A stretch of 64,000 nucleotides of DNA, from assembly GCF_022698165.1 (NCBI RefSeq), contig NZ_JALDAY010000003.1, positions 620,001 through 684,000 on the forward strand. Reading direction: 5' to 3'. Of this stretch, positions 28,629 through 37,131 are shown piece after piece. Numbering within the stretch: the first letter of the stretch is position 1; every line of letters begins with the position of its first letter. The notes below the pieces were generated by a model. That model did no database searches and was not told where the DNA came from. It was given only the letters and a program-made list of their open reading frames with translations. The DNA comes from Streptomyces cylindrosporus (GTDB taxonomy: Bacteria; Actinomycetota; Actinomycetes; Streptomycetales; Streptomycetaceae). A program made the translations under genes and the position numbers.

Positions 28629-29882
28629 ATGCGCGATCAAGAGCCCTCCCCCGGTCCCGCCGAGCAACGGCTGACCACCAAGGAAGCCGCCGAACTGCTG
28701 GGCGTGAAACCCGAGACCGTGTACGCGTACGTGAGCCGCGGTCAGCTCAGCAGCCGGCGCGTGCCCGGCGGCCGGGGCAGCACCTTCGACGCCGACGAGG
28801 TCGCCGCGCTCGCTCGGCGCAACAGGCGGGAGAGCAGCGGCAGTCCGGCGTCGGGCGGTGAGCTGTCCGTCCGGACCCGCATCACCCTCATCGAGCAGGA
28901 CCGGTACTACTTCCGGGGAGTCGACGCCACCGAGCTGGCCACGCGGCACTCGTACGAAGAGGTCGCCGAGTGGCTGTGGACCGGCACACTCCACCCCGGC
29001 GTCACCTTCACCGCACCGAAGTCCTCGGTCACCGTGGCCCGCCACGCGGTCGACGCGCTGCCCGAACACGCCGGCCCCACCGACCGGTTGCGGGTCGCGG
29101 CGATCGCCGCCGCGGTGGCGGACCCGCTGCGCTTCGACCTCTCCGAGGACGCCGTGCTCGGCACCGCGCGCATCCTCATCCCCTCCCTCGTCGCCGCCCT
29201 CCCGGCCCGCGGCGGCCGCCGCGACGAGGGCCCGCTCGCCCACCGGCTGTGGGCGCGGCTGAGCGGACAGGAACCCGACGAGGCCTCACTGCGCGTCCTG
29301 GACACCGCCCTCGCCCTCCTGGTCGACCACGACCTGGCCGCCTCGACCCTCGCCGTACGCGTCGCAGCGTCGGCCCGCGCGCACGCCTACGCGGCCGTCT
29401 CCGCCGGACTCGGCGTGCTCGAAGGCCCATTGCACGGAGCCGCCAGCAGCCACGCCCACCGGCTGCTGCTCGACGTCCTCGACCAGGGCGACGCGGCTCC
29501 CCCGATCGCGGAGGAACTGCGCGCGGGCCGCCGTATTCCGGGACTCGGCCACCGGCTCTACCAGGGCGAGGATCCACGCGCGCGTGTCCTGTTCCGCCTC
29601 CTGGAGGAGCTCCCCCACGCGGCCCCCGCCCTGGCCGCGGCCCGCGACATCGTGGCCACCACGGCCCGCCACACCCCGCTGCACGCCAACGTCGACCTGG
29701 CCCTCGCCGTGTTCACCGCGTCCAGCGGCATGCCGTCCTCTGCGGGCGAGACGATCTTCGCCGTGGCCCGTACGGCCGGGTGGATCGCGCACGCCCTGGA
29801 GGAGTACGGCGAACGCCCGCTGCGCATGCGCCCGAGCGGACACTACGTAGGCCCGAAGCCGCCTCAGCCCCTGCCGGAGTAG
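28629..29882 (+). CDS. Citrate synthase fused to an N-terminal DNA-binding (MerR/excisionase-like) domain
   Basis: A 417-residue fusion. Residues 14-62 (LTTKEAAELLGVKPETVYAY and on) form an excisionase/MerR-type helix-turn-helix. The rest is a full citrate synthase with VDHDLAAS, GPLHGAASS, GLGHRLYQGEDPR and LHANVDLA, so the catalytic His/His/Asp set is intact. The family is annotated as citrate synthase, and a dual enzyme/regulator role is plausible but unproven. ATG at 28629. It is divergent from the other citrate synthase gene, which may be its partner and target. Confidence 0.9.
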   Translation: MRDQEPSPGPAEQRLTTKEAAELLGVKPETVYAYVSRGQLSSRRVPGGRGSTFDADEVAALARRNRRESSGSPASGGELSVRTRITLIEQDRYYFRGVDATELATRHSYEEVAEWLWTGTLHPGVTFTAPKSSVTVARHAVDALPEHAGPTDRLRVAAIAAAVADPLRFDLSEDAVLGTARILIPSLVAALPARGGRRDEGPLAHRLWARLSGQEPDEASLRVLDTALALLVDHDLAASTLAVRVAASARAHAYAAVSAGLGVLEGPLHGAASSHAHRLLLDVLDQGDAAPPIAEELRAGRRIPGLGHRLYQGEDPRARVLFRLLEELPHAAPALAAARDIVATTARHTPLHANVDLALAVFTASSGMPSSAGETIFAVARTAGWIAHALEEYGERPLRMRPSGHYVGPKPPQPLPE

Positions 29883-29917
29883 GACACGGCCCGGCCAGGA
29901 AGTCACCACGGGGCAAG

Positions 29918-29936
29918 TCAGGTTAGGCTCACCTCT
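29918..29936 (+). promoter_or_regulatory. Iron box (DmdR1/IdeR site) overlapping the -10 of a leaderless promoter
   Basis: TCAGGTTAGGCTCACCTCT matches the actinobacterial iron-box consensus TTAGGTTAGGCTAACCTAA at 15 of 19 positions. It directly abuts the GTG start of the next gene. TAGGCT at 29924-29929 can serve as the -10, which puts the transcription start on or next to the start codon. Confidence 0.82.
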
Positions 29937-30881
29937 GTGAGTACGTGCTCAACCGCGTCCCGGGATCTCGAAGAGCCCCTTGCGGGAACCGCGGCCACCG
30001 CGCGGACCTGGCTGCTGCTGGAGCAGTCCGGTCCCTGGGGCGCCAAGGCGCTCACGTCGAGCCACCTCGATCCGGCACTCGGCCGCGCCCTGGAGGCTGC
30101 CGCGAAGGGCACGGGCGTCCGCATCGCGCTCATCCGCCGCCCCGGACGGCACGCCGACTGCGGCACGCCCGCCATCCGGCAGGTCTACGCGGCCCACACC
30201 GTGCCCGGCGCGGTGTGGCTGCACTCCGCCACGACCCGCGATCCGAGGGAGCTGCTCGACCTTGACTTCGCCGCGCTCGGCCGGGGCGAGCACCAGAGCT
30301 TCGACGCGGTGCTCGCCGCGCGGCCGCACGCGGGCGATCCGCTCGCGCTCGTGTGCACCAACGGCAAGCGGGACCGCTGCTGCGCCCTGCTGGGCCGCCC
30401 GCTCGCGGCCGAACTCGCCGCGTCCGGCGTGGAAGGCGTCTGGGAGGTCACCCATCTGGGTGGTCATCGCTTCTCGCCCACGCTGCTCGTCCTGCCCTAC
30501 GGCTACGCGTACGGCCGCGCCGAGGCGCACGCCGTCAAGGACGTCCTGCACGGCGTCCAGGAGGGGCGGGTCGTCGTGGAGGGCTGCCGTGGCAGTTCCG
30601 CCTGGGAGCGTCCGGGCCAGGCGGCCGAGCTCGCGGTGCGCTCGCACGCGCGCGTGTACGCCGCGGACGCGCTGAGTGTCGTACGGACGGACGGTGCGGC
30701 CCCCCGCTGGGAGGTGACCGTCACGCACGCGGACGGGCGCCGCTGGCGGGTCGTCGTGGCCCAGGGCGCGTCCGCGCCGCCCCGCCCGGAGAGCTGCGGC
30801 ACGTCGATCCTGGGCGCGCCGACCCGCATGGACGTCGTGGAGGTTCGCGAGTTGATCAGGACGACCGCGCTCGCGAGTTGA
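29937..30881 (+). CDS. Sucrase/ferredoxin-like (Apd1-type, thioredoxin-fold 2Fe-2S) protein
   Basis: A 314-residue cytosolic protein with the family motifs VCTNGKRDRCCALLGRPLA and THLGGHRFSPTLLVLPYG, whose Cys and His residues are the probable [2Fe-2S] ligands. A second conserved block lies near the C-terminus (ESCGTS). Members are redox proteins, sometimes linked to iron or siderophore metabolism. The GTG start at 29937 follows an iron box with no ribosome site, so the mRNA is probably leaderless and iron-repressed. The stop is 123 bp before the CitA-like kinase gene. Confidence 0.87.
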   Translation: MSTCSTASRDLEEPLAGTAATARTWLLLEQSGPWGAKALTSSHLDPALGRALEAAAKGTGVRIALIRRPGRHADCGTPAIRQVYAAHTVPGAVWLHSATTRDPRELLDLDFAALGRGEHQSFDAVLAARPHAGDPLALVCTNGKRDRCCALLGRPLAAELAASGVEGVWEVTHLGGHRFSPTLLVLPYGYAYGRAEAHAVKDVLHGVQEGRVVVEGCRGSSAWERPGQAAELAVRSHARVYAADALSVVRTDGAAPRWEVTVTHADGRRWRVVVAQGASAPPRPESCGTSILGAPTRMDVVEVRELIRTTALAS

Positions 30882-30920
30882 CCCGGCTGATCAACACAAC
30901 GGCCTGCAAGCCTCAGCATT

Positions 30921-30955
30921 GATCAAGAGATCCAGGCCCTCGATCAAGAGATCCA
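30921..30955. repeat. Two direct copies of GATCAAGAGATCCA, 21 bp apart
   Basis: The 14-bp sequence occurs at 30921-30934 and 30942-30955, exactly two helical turns apart, about 50-85 bp upstream of the kinase start. It is a candidate tandem operator for the response regulator encoded downstream. Confidence 0.7.
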
Positions 30956-31004
30956 TGCCACACCCCCTACGGCTGTTCCGGCACGCCCACGTACCGTCGT
31001 GGGT

Positions 31005-32675
31005 ATGAGCCCCACTCCCCCCGCACGCCGCCTGCGCCTCGGTATGCCGAAGCGGGTGTTCTCGCAGGTGCTGCTGATGCAGGTGGCGATCGCCGCGGGA
31101 GTCGCGGTGCTCGCGACCGGCCTCTTCCTCGCACCGCTCAGCCAGCAGCTGGACGACCAGGCGATGCGCCGCGCACTGTCGATCGCGGAGACCACCGCAC
31201 AGGAGGCGCAGATCGCCGAGGAGCTCCAGACCACCCCGCCGACGCCGGACGGACCGCTGCAGAAGGCGGCGGAACGGATCCGCAAGGCCACCCACGCCCG
31301 GTACGTCGTGATCATGGACTGGCGGGGCGTGCGCTGGTCGCACACCGACACCTCGCAGATCGGCGGCATCGTCTCGACGAACCCCGGCGAGGCCCTGGCC
31401 GGCAACGAGGTCATGGCGATCGACAACGGCACCCTGGGCCGCACGGCCCGCGGCAAGGTGCCCCTGTACGACACCGAGCACCGGATCGTCGGCGCGGTCT
31501 CTGTCGGCATCGCCTACGACAGTGTGCGGGCCCGGCTGCTCAGCGCGATCCCGGGCCTGCTCGCGTACGCCGGCGGCGCCCTGGCCGTCGGCGCGCTCGC
31601 CGCCTGGCTGGTCTCCCGGCGGGTGCAGCGGCAGACCCGCGACCTGGCCTTCTCCGACATCTCGGCGCTGCTCGCGGAGCGCGAGGCGATGCTGCACGGC
31701 ATCCGGGAGGGCGTCGTCGCCCTGGACCGCGCGGGCCGGGTACGACTCCTCAACGACGAGGCGCACCGCCTGCTGGGCATCGACGAGGAGGCCGTCGGCC
31801 GCTCCCCCGACGAGGCGCTCGGCGAAGGGCGTACGGCCGACATACTGGCCGGCCGGGTGACCGGCACGGACCTGCTCACCGTGCGCGGCCAGCGCGTCCT
31901 GGTCGCCAACCGCATGCCCACCGACGACGGCGGTGCCGTCGCCACCCTGCGCGACCGCACCGAGCTGGAGCAGCTCGGCCGGGAACTCGACTCCACGCGC
32001 GGGCTGATCGACGCCCTGCGCGCCCAGGACCACGAGCACGCCAACCGCATGCACACACTGCTCGGGCTGCTCGAACTGGAGATGTACGACGACGCCGTGG
32101 ACTTCGTCGGAGAGGTGGTCGGCGACCACCGGGCCACCTCGGAACAGGTCACCGAGAAGATCCAGGACCCGCTGCTCGCCGCCCTGCTGGTCGGCAAGGC
32201 GACCGTCGCCGCCGAGCGCGGCGTCGCCCTGTGGATCTCGGACCGGACCCGGCTGCCGGACCGGCTGATCGACGCCAGGGGGGTCGTCACGGTCGTCGGC
32301 AACCTGGTCGACAACGCGCTCGACGCGGTCGCGGGCACTCCGCACGCGCGCGTGGAGGTCGAGTTGCGCGCCGAGGGACGTACCGCCGTCCTCAGGGTGC
32401 GCGACACCGGGCCGGGAATCCCGCCGGAACAGCGGGAGTTGATCTTCACCGAGGGATGGTCCACCAAGGAGCCGCCCGCCCACCGCAAGCGCGGCATCGG
32501 GCTCTCCATGGTGCGCAGGCTCGCGGAACGGCAGGGCGGCAGCGCGACCGTGGGCGAGGCGCACGGCGGCGGCGCGGAGTTCACCGTCGTACTGCCCGAG
32601 GCCCTGGACGACCCGGCGCCGGAACCCGCGCTGAGCGCTCCTGTGGACACGCCCGTCAAGGAGGAGTCGCGATGA
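31005..32675 (+). CDS. Sensor histidine kinase, CitA/DcuS/DpiB type
   Basis: A 556-residue membrane kinase. Two membrane segments (about 19-43 and 182-203) frame an extracytoplasmic PAS/sCache-like domain typical of dicarboxylate and citrate sensors. A cytoplasmic PAS follows (235-325), then the SPOB-type H region LRAQDHEHANRMHTLLGLLE with likely His343, and HATPase with DNALDAV and GIGLSMV. I chose the ATG at 31005; a GTG two codons earlier is equally possible and no strong ribosome site is visible. It overlaps the regulator gene by 4 bp. Confidence 0.92.
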   Translation: MSPTPPARRLRLGMPKRVFSQVLLMQVAIAAGVAVLATGLFLAPLSQQLDDQAMRRALSIAETTAQEAQIAEELQTTPPTPDGPLQKAAERIRKATHARYVVIMDWRGVRWSHTDTSQIGGIVSTNPGEALAGNEVMAIDNGTLGRTARGKVPLYDTEHRIVGAVSVGIAYDSVRARLLSAIPGLLAYAGGALAVGALAAWLVSRRVQRQTRDLAFSDISALLAEREAMLHGIREGVVALDRAGRVRLLNDEAHRLLGIDEEAVGRSPDEALGEGRTADILAGRVTGTDLLTVRGQRVLVANRMPTDDGGAVATLRDRTELEQLGRELDSTRGLIDALRAQDHEHANRMHTLLGLLELEMYDDAVDFVGEVVGDHRATSEQVTEKIQDPLLAALLVGKATVAAERGVALWISDRTRLPDRLIDARGVVTVVGNLVDNALDAVAGTPHARVEVELRAEGRTAVLRVRDTGPGIPPEQRELIFTEGWSTKEPPAHRKRGIGLSMVRRLAERQGGSATVGEAHGGGAEFTVVLPEALDDPAPEPALSAPVDTPVKEESR

Positions 32676-33352
32676 TCGAGGTCCTGGTCGTGGACGACGA
32701 CACCAGGGTCGCGCAGGTCAACGCCGCCTACGTCGAGAAGGTGCCGGGCTTCCACGTCGCCGGCGAGGCGCACAGCGCGGCCGAGGCGCTGCGTCAGCTG
32801 GAGGCGCTGCCCCGGCTGGACCTGGTCCTGATGGACCACTACCTGCCCGACGAGACCGGTCTGGCGGTCGTCCAGGAGATGCGCCGGCGCGGCCACCAGA
32901 CCGACGTGATCATGGTGACGGCGGCCCGGGACGTGTCGACCGTGCAGGCCGCCATGCGGCACGGGGCGCTGCAGTACCTGGTGAAGCCGTTCGCGTTCGC
33001 GGGACTGCGCAGCAAGCTGGAGGCGTACGCGGCGCTGCGCCGCACGCTGGACGGCGGCGGCGAGGCGGAGCAGGCCGAGGTGGACCGCATCTTCGGCGCG
33101 CTGTCCACGCCTTCGGAGCCGGGGCTGCCCAAGGGACACTCCCCCTCCACCGCGGAGCTCGTGCGCCAGTCCCTGATGAGCGCCGAAGGCCCGCTGTCCG
33201 CCCAGGAGATCGCCGACCGGACGGGAGTGAGCCGGCAGACCGCGCAGCGCTATCTGAAGCTCCTGGAGCGCACGGGCCGGGCCCGGCTCACGCTGAAATA
33301 CGGCGACGCGGGCCGCCCTGAACACCGTTACGTGTGGGCGACCCGCGCCTGA
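32672..33352 (+). CDS. Response regulator, CitB/DcuR/DpiA type
   Basis: A 226-residue regulator. The receiver (1-120) has the acidic pocket VVDDD, Asp55 in LVLMDHYLPD and Lys in YLVKPF. The C-terminal winged-helix-like output (about 150-226) contains LSAQEIADRTGVSRQTAQRY. The start ATG overlaps the kinase stop (ATGA) and has GGAGGAG upstream. It is clearly paralogous to the regulator at 36360. It probably controls C4-dicarboxylate, citrate or sulfonate-like uptake, perhaps the neighbouring ABC genes. Confidence 0.93.
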   Translation: MIEVLVVDDDTRVAQVNAAYVEKVPGFHVAGEAHSAAEALRQLEALPRLDLVLMDHYLPDETGLAVVQEMRRRGHQTDVIMVTAARDVSTVQAAMRHGALQYLVKPFAFAGLRSKLEAYAALRRTLDGGGEAEQAEVDRIFGALSTPSEPGLPKGHSPSTAELVRQSLMSAEGPLSAQEIADRTGVSRQTAQRYLKLLERTGRARLTLKYGDAGRPEHRYVWATRA

Positions 33353-33390
33353 GGGCACGGCCGTTGGGGGCGGGGGAAGGGGCCGTGCCC
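33353..33390. terminator. Terminator after the response regulator / substrate-binding gene
   Basis: GGGCACGGCC (33353-33362) pairs with GGCCGTGCCC (33381-33390) across an 18-nt loop, between the two convergent stop codons. Confidence 0.78.
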
Positions 33391-33406
33391 CCTCATGGAT
33401 ACGTAA

Positions 33407-34459
33407 TCAGTGCGCGACCTTCTCCACGAACTCGGTAGTGAACGTCTTGCTCAGGTCCACCTTGGCGTTCTTGATGTTGGGGTTGAACGCCTTGAGCACC
33501 TTCTCAACAGTTGCGGGCCCCTCGGCGGGCATCACGCCGTCCTTGGTGAACATCGGCAGCGAGCTCTGGATCGCCGCGGCGTAGAGGACCTTGTTGCCTT
33601 GGGAGTAGTCGGCGGGCATCTTGTCGGCGATCTCGGTCGAGCTGTGGGTGGACATCCACTTGAGCGTCTTGACGAATGCATTGGCCAACTTCTGGACGGT
33701 GTCCTTGTGACCGTTGACCCAGTCCGTCTGCATGTACAGGCTTGACGACGGGTACGGGCCGCCGAGCGCCTCCTGGGAGCCCTCGGGCGTCCGCATGTCC
33801 AGCAGGACCTTGCCCGCCTTCTTGTCGAGGATCGTGGCGACGGTCGGGTCGGTCGTCATACCGCCGTCGATCGCGCCCTTCTGCAGCGCCGAGATGAAGG
33901 TCGGTCCCGCGCCGACGGCGACCGGCGTGAACTCGCTGACCTTCACACCGTTCTTGACGGCGAGGTACTTGGTGAGGAAGTCCGTCGACGAGCCGAGGCC
34001 GGTGATGCCGAGCTTCTTGCCCTTGAAGTCCTTCGGCGACTTGATGTCGCCCTCGGCCTTGGTGGAGACGATCTCGACCTCGCCGGGCGCCTGCGAGAAC
34101 TGCACGACGGACTCCACGGACTTGCCCTTGGTCTGCAGGTCGAGGGTGTGGTCGTAGAAGCCGACGGCCCCCTGGACCTGCCCGGAGACCAGCGCGGTCT
34201 CGGCCTGGACGCCGGCCGGCTCGCTCAGCAGCTCCACGTCGAGGCCCTCGGCGTCGAAGTAGCCCAGGCGCTGGGCGAGCATCGCGGGCAGGTAGATCAC
34301 CTTGTCCAGGCCACCGACCATGATCTTGACCTTCGTACCCTTGCCGTCGCCCTTGCTCGTGGAGGCGGTGCTGGCCGCGTCGTTGGCGCAGGCGGTGAGG
34401 GAGGAGAGGGCGAGCAGGCCGGCGGCGGCCAGGGTGGTGTATCTGGCGGACTTGCGCAT
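33407..34459 (-). CDS. ABC transporter substrate-binding lipoprotein (NMT1/TauA-like)
   Basis: A 350-residue periplasmic-type binding protein anchored as a lipoprotein: signal peptide with lipobox LTAC near residue 24, then an NMT1/SsuA fold from about residue 45 (MVGGLDKVIYLPAML). This family binds thiamine precursors, taurine, alkanesulfonates, nitrate or similar small molecules; the ligand is not readable. It is third in the operon ATPase-permease-binding protein on the minus strand, with a 70-bp gap after the permease. Confidence 0.9.
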   Translation of the reverse strand: MRKSARYTTLAAAGLLALSSLTACANDAASTASTSKGDGKGTKVKIMVGGLDKVIYLPAMLAQRLGYFDAEGLDVELLSEPAGVQAETALVSGQVQGAVGFYDHTLDLQTKGKSVESVVQFSQAPGEVEIVSTKAEGDIKSPKDFKGKKLGITGLGSSTDFLTKYLAVKNGVKVSEFTPVAVGAGPTFISALQKGAIDGGMTTDPTVATILDKKAGKVLLDMRTPEGSQEALGGPYPSSSLYMQTDWVNGHKDTVQKLANAFVKTLKWMSTHSSTEIADKMPADYSQGNKVLYAAAIQSSLPMFTKDGVMPAEGPATVEKVLKAFNPNIKNAKVDLSKTFTTEFVEKVAH

Positions 34460-34529
34460 GAGGGTTCACGTCCTTGTGAGAGGGCGGTGCGGGAGGAAGG
34501 GGGGTGGCTTCAGGGGGCGTCGAGGGCGT

Positions 34530-35393
34530 TCAGCTGTCGGAGCCCGCCGGCTTCCACCGGAAGATGCGGCGCTCGGCGAAGGTCAGCAGCCCCTCGGCGG
34601 CGAGCGCGACGACGGCGAGGATGACCATCGCGGCGTACACACCGGCCGTGTTGAAGGTGCCCTGCGACTGCGAGATGAGCAGGCCGACGCCCTTGGTCGC
34701 GCCGATGTACTCGCCGACGATGGCGCCGATGAGGGCGAAGCCGAAGCTGACGTGCAGGCTGGTGAAGATCCACGAGGTCGCTGAGGGGATGACCACCTGG
34801 AGCGTCACCCTGCGGTTGCTCGCACCCAGGATCCGGGCGTTGGCGACGAGGTTGCGGTCGACCTCACGAGCGCCCTGGAAGGCGTTGAAGAAGACCGGGA
34901 AGAAGACCAGGACGACGGCGGAGGCGACCTTGGAGGCCGGGCCGAGTCCGAACCAGATCATGAAGATCGGGGCGAGGACGATCCTGGGTATTGAGTTGAG
35001 CACCTTGATGTATGGACCAAGGACATCGGCGAGGAAGGTGATCCGCCCGAGGACGATGCCGAACACGACACCGGCGAGCACACCCAGGACCCAGCCGAGC
35101 AGCGCCTCGTACAGCGTGTACCAGATCTGCTCGCCCAGAGAGCCGATGGCCGTCCCGTGCATCACCCAGGTGGAAATCTGGTCCCAGATCTTCGAGGGCA
35201 TCGAGAAGTTGAACGGATCGATGACCTTGGTCCGGGCGAACGCCTCCCACAGGCCCAGGACGGCGACCAGGAGGAGTACGCGGGTGGCCGTGACGACGAT
35301 CTTGCGTCGGCGGGCGGCACGCGCGCGTGACTGGGCGCGGTCCGGTGCCTTGACCGTGTCGACGACCGGTGTGCTGAGGACGTCAGGCGACAT
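34530..35393 (-). CDS. ABC transporter permease (SsuC/TauC-like)
   Basis: A 287-residue inner-membrane permease with about six membrane segments and the coupling loop motif EAA-like LGASNRRVTLQVVIPSA near residue 195. The ATG at 35393 is preferred over a GTG three codons upstream because GAGAGGGG lies just before it. It overlaps the ATPase gene by 11 bp, so expression is coupled. Confidence 0.9.
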   Translation of the reverse strand: MSPDVLSTPVVDTVKAPDRAQSRARAARRRKIVVTATRVLLLVAVLGLWEAFARTKVIDPFNFSMPSKIWDQISTWVMHGTAIGSLGEQIWYTLYEALLGWVLGVLAGVVFGIVLGRITFLADVLGPYIKVLNSIPRIVLAPIFMIWFGLGPASKVASAVVLVFFPVFFNAFQGAREVDRNLVANARILGASNRRVTLQVVIPSATSWIFTSLHVSFGFALIGAIVGEYIGATKGVGLLISQSQGTFNTAGVYAAMVILAVVALAAEGLLTFAERRIFRWKPAGSDS

Positions 35394-36198
35394 TGGCGGC
35401 ACCCCTCTCGCGGGTGATGCGGACCTCTTCGCCGAGCGACTCCCAGATCTCGCGGTAGATCTCGATGAACCGCGGCTCCAGACGCACCGACTCGACCTTG
35501 CGGGGCCGCGGCAGGTCGATGTCGAAGACCTGCTTGACGGTGGCCGGCCCCGCGGTCATCACGACGACCTTGTCGGCCAGGGCGATGGACTCCTCCAGGT
35601 CGTGGGTGACGAAGACGACGGAGGCGCCCGTGCCCGACCACAGCTCCAGCAGTTCGTCCGACATCAGCGCCCTGGTCTGCACGTCGAGCGCCGAGAAGGG
35701 CTCGTCCATCAGCAGGATCTCGGGGTCGTTGACGAAGGTCGCGGCGAGCGCGACGCGCTTGCGCTGGCCGCCGGAGAGCTGGTGCGGGTAGCGGTCCTCG
35801 AAGGCGGCGAGCCCGACCCGGGCCAGCCATTCGCGGGCCTTCTGCTTCGCCTCCGCCTTGGGCACGCCGCGGAAGCGGGGGCCCGCCATGACGTTGGACA
35901 GGACGGTGCGCCAGGGGAAGGTGGCGTCCTGCTGGAAGACGAAACCGACCTTGTCGCCGACGCCGTTCACCGGCTCCCCCGCGACCAGAACCTCGCCCTC
36001 GGTGGGCTCCTCCAACCCGCTGACCAGCGTCAACGTGGTCGACTTACCGCAGCCCGTGGGACCGACGACCGCCACGAACTCCCCACGCCCGACCGTGAGA
36101 TCAAGTTCCCTGACTGCCGTGTGCAGACCCCCCGACGGGGTCCTGAAGATCTTGCTCGCGCCCCGCAGCTGAATGGCGGGGCTGGTGTCTGCGCTCAT
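35383..36198 (-). CDS. ABC transporter ATP-binding protein (SsuB/TauB-like)
   Basis: A 271-residue ATPase with Walker A GPTGCGKST, signature LSGGQRKRVALA, Walker B ILLMDEP and a switch His in FVTHD. It is the first gene of the uptake operon and drives import by the permease. ATG at 36198; the upstream ribosome site is weak. It is divergent from the orphan response regulator, with an operator-like CAACAG palindrome between. Confidence 0.93.
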   Translation of the reverse strand: MSADTSPAIQLRGASKIFRTPSGGLHTAVRELDLTVGRGEFVAVVGPTGCGKSTTLTLVSGLEEPTEGEVLVAGEPVNGVGDKVGFVFQQDATFPWRTVLSNVMAGPRFRGVPKAEAKQKAREWLARVGLAAFEDRYPHQLSGGQRKRVALAATFVNDPEILLMDEPFSALDVQTRALMSDELLELWSGTGASVVFVTHDLEESIALADKVVVMTAGPATVKQVFDIDLPRPRKVESVRLEPRFIEIYREIWESLGEEVRITRERGAANVA

Positions 36199-36267
36199 GG
36201 CCGGGGACGGTAGATGTGGCCCGAGCCACAGCAGCAGCCTTGTGAGCACATGCCGTTCTTTTGCTTG

Positions 36268-36280
36268 CAACAGCCTGTTG
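36268..36280. promoter_or_regulatory. Palindrome CAACAG-C-CTGTTG between ABC operon and response regulator
   Basis: A perfect 6+1+6 inverted repeat lies in the divergent promoter region, with a third half-site CAACAG at 36301-36306. It is a good candidate site for the CitB-like regulator gene next to it. Confidence 0.6.
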
Positions 36281-36359
36281 TGCTCTTTTTGCTCGCGCTA
36301 CAACAGCGGAGCCGAAACACGGGCTTAACGCTCGCCAGGCCTTGACAGAAAGAGGCCCG

Positions 36360-37052
36360 ATGATTGACGTCCTGGTCGTGGACGACGATTTCCGCGTCGC
36401 CGAGATCAACGCCAAGTACGTGGGAAAGGTTCCCGGCTTCCGGGTCGCCGCCCGCGCGCACAGCGCTGCCCAGGCCCTGGCCAGCGTCCAGCGCGGAACC
36501 ATCGACCTGGTCCTGCTCGACCACTACCTGCCCGACCAGACGGGCCTCGAACTCGTCCATCGCATGCGGGAACAGGGCCACGGCACCGACGTCATCATGA
36601 TCACCGCGGCCAGCGACGTGACCACCGTGCAGGCCGCCATGCGCCTGGGCGCGCTGCACTACCTGGTCAAGCCGTTCACCTTCGCCGCCCTGCGCACCCG
36701 CCTCGACTCCTACGCCGCCCTGCGCCGCACCGTCGACCGCGTCGGCGGCCGCGGGATCGCCGGCCAGGAGCAGGTCGACCGGATCTTCGGCGCGCTGCGC
36801 ACCAGCCCGGCGCCGTCGTCCCCCGGCCTCCCCAGCGGCCACTCGGAGCCGACGAGCGACCTCATCTGCCGCGTCCTGCACCACGCCGACCACCCGCTCT
36901 CGGCCCACGAGGTCGCCGCCGAGACAGGCCTGAGCCGCTCCACGGCCCAGCGCTACCTCCGCAACCTCGAACAGGCCGGCCGCCTCCGCCTCTCCCTCAA
37001 ATACGGCGACACGGGCCGCCCGGAGCACCTGTACGCATGGGTGGCCCCGTAA
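36360..37052 (+). CDS. Orphan response regulator, CitB/DcuR type
   Basis: A 230-residue paralogue of the regulator at 32672 (similar throughout: both begin MI-VLVVDDD, share HYLPDQ/ETGL and VTTVQAAMR, and end YGD-GRPEH-Y-W). Phospho-acceptor Asp54 is in LVLLDHYLPD. The C-terminal winged helix has LSAHEVAAETGLSRSTAQRY. No kinase gene is adjacent, so it may use the kinase at 31005 or a distant one. It is divergent from the NMT1-type ABC operon, a probable target. Confidence 0.9.
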   Translation: MIDVLVVDDDFRVAEINAKYVGKVPGFRVAARAHSAAQALASVQRGTIDLVLLDHYLPDQTGLELVHRMREQGHGTDVIMITAASDVTTVQAAMRLGALHYLVKPFTFAALRTRLDSYAALRRTVDRVGGRGIAGQEQVDRIFGALRTSPAPSSPGLPSGHSEPTSDLICRVLHHADHPLSAHEVAAETGLSRSTAQRYLRNLEQAGRLRLSLKYGDTGRPEHLYAWVAP

Positions 37053-37131
37053 CCCGACGACTTCGATTCATGCGTTACGGCGGTGAAGGGGCCGTCATTT
37101 CCTGCGGTACGACGACGAGGGCGCCCGGCGG

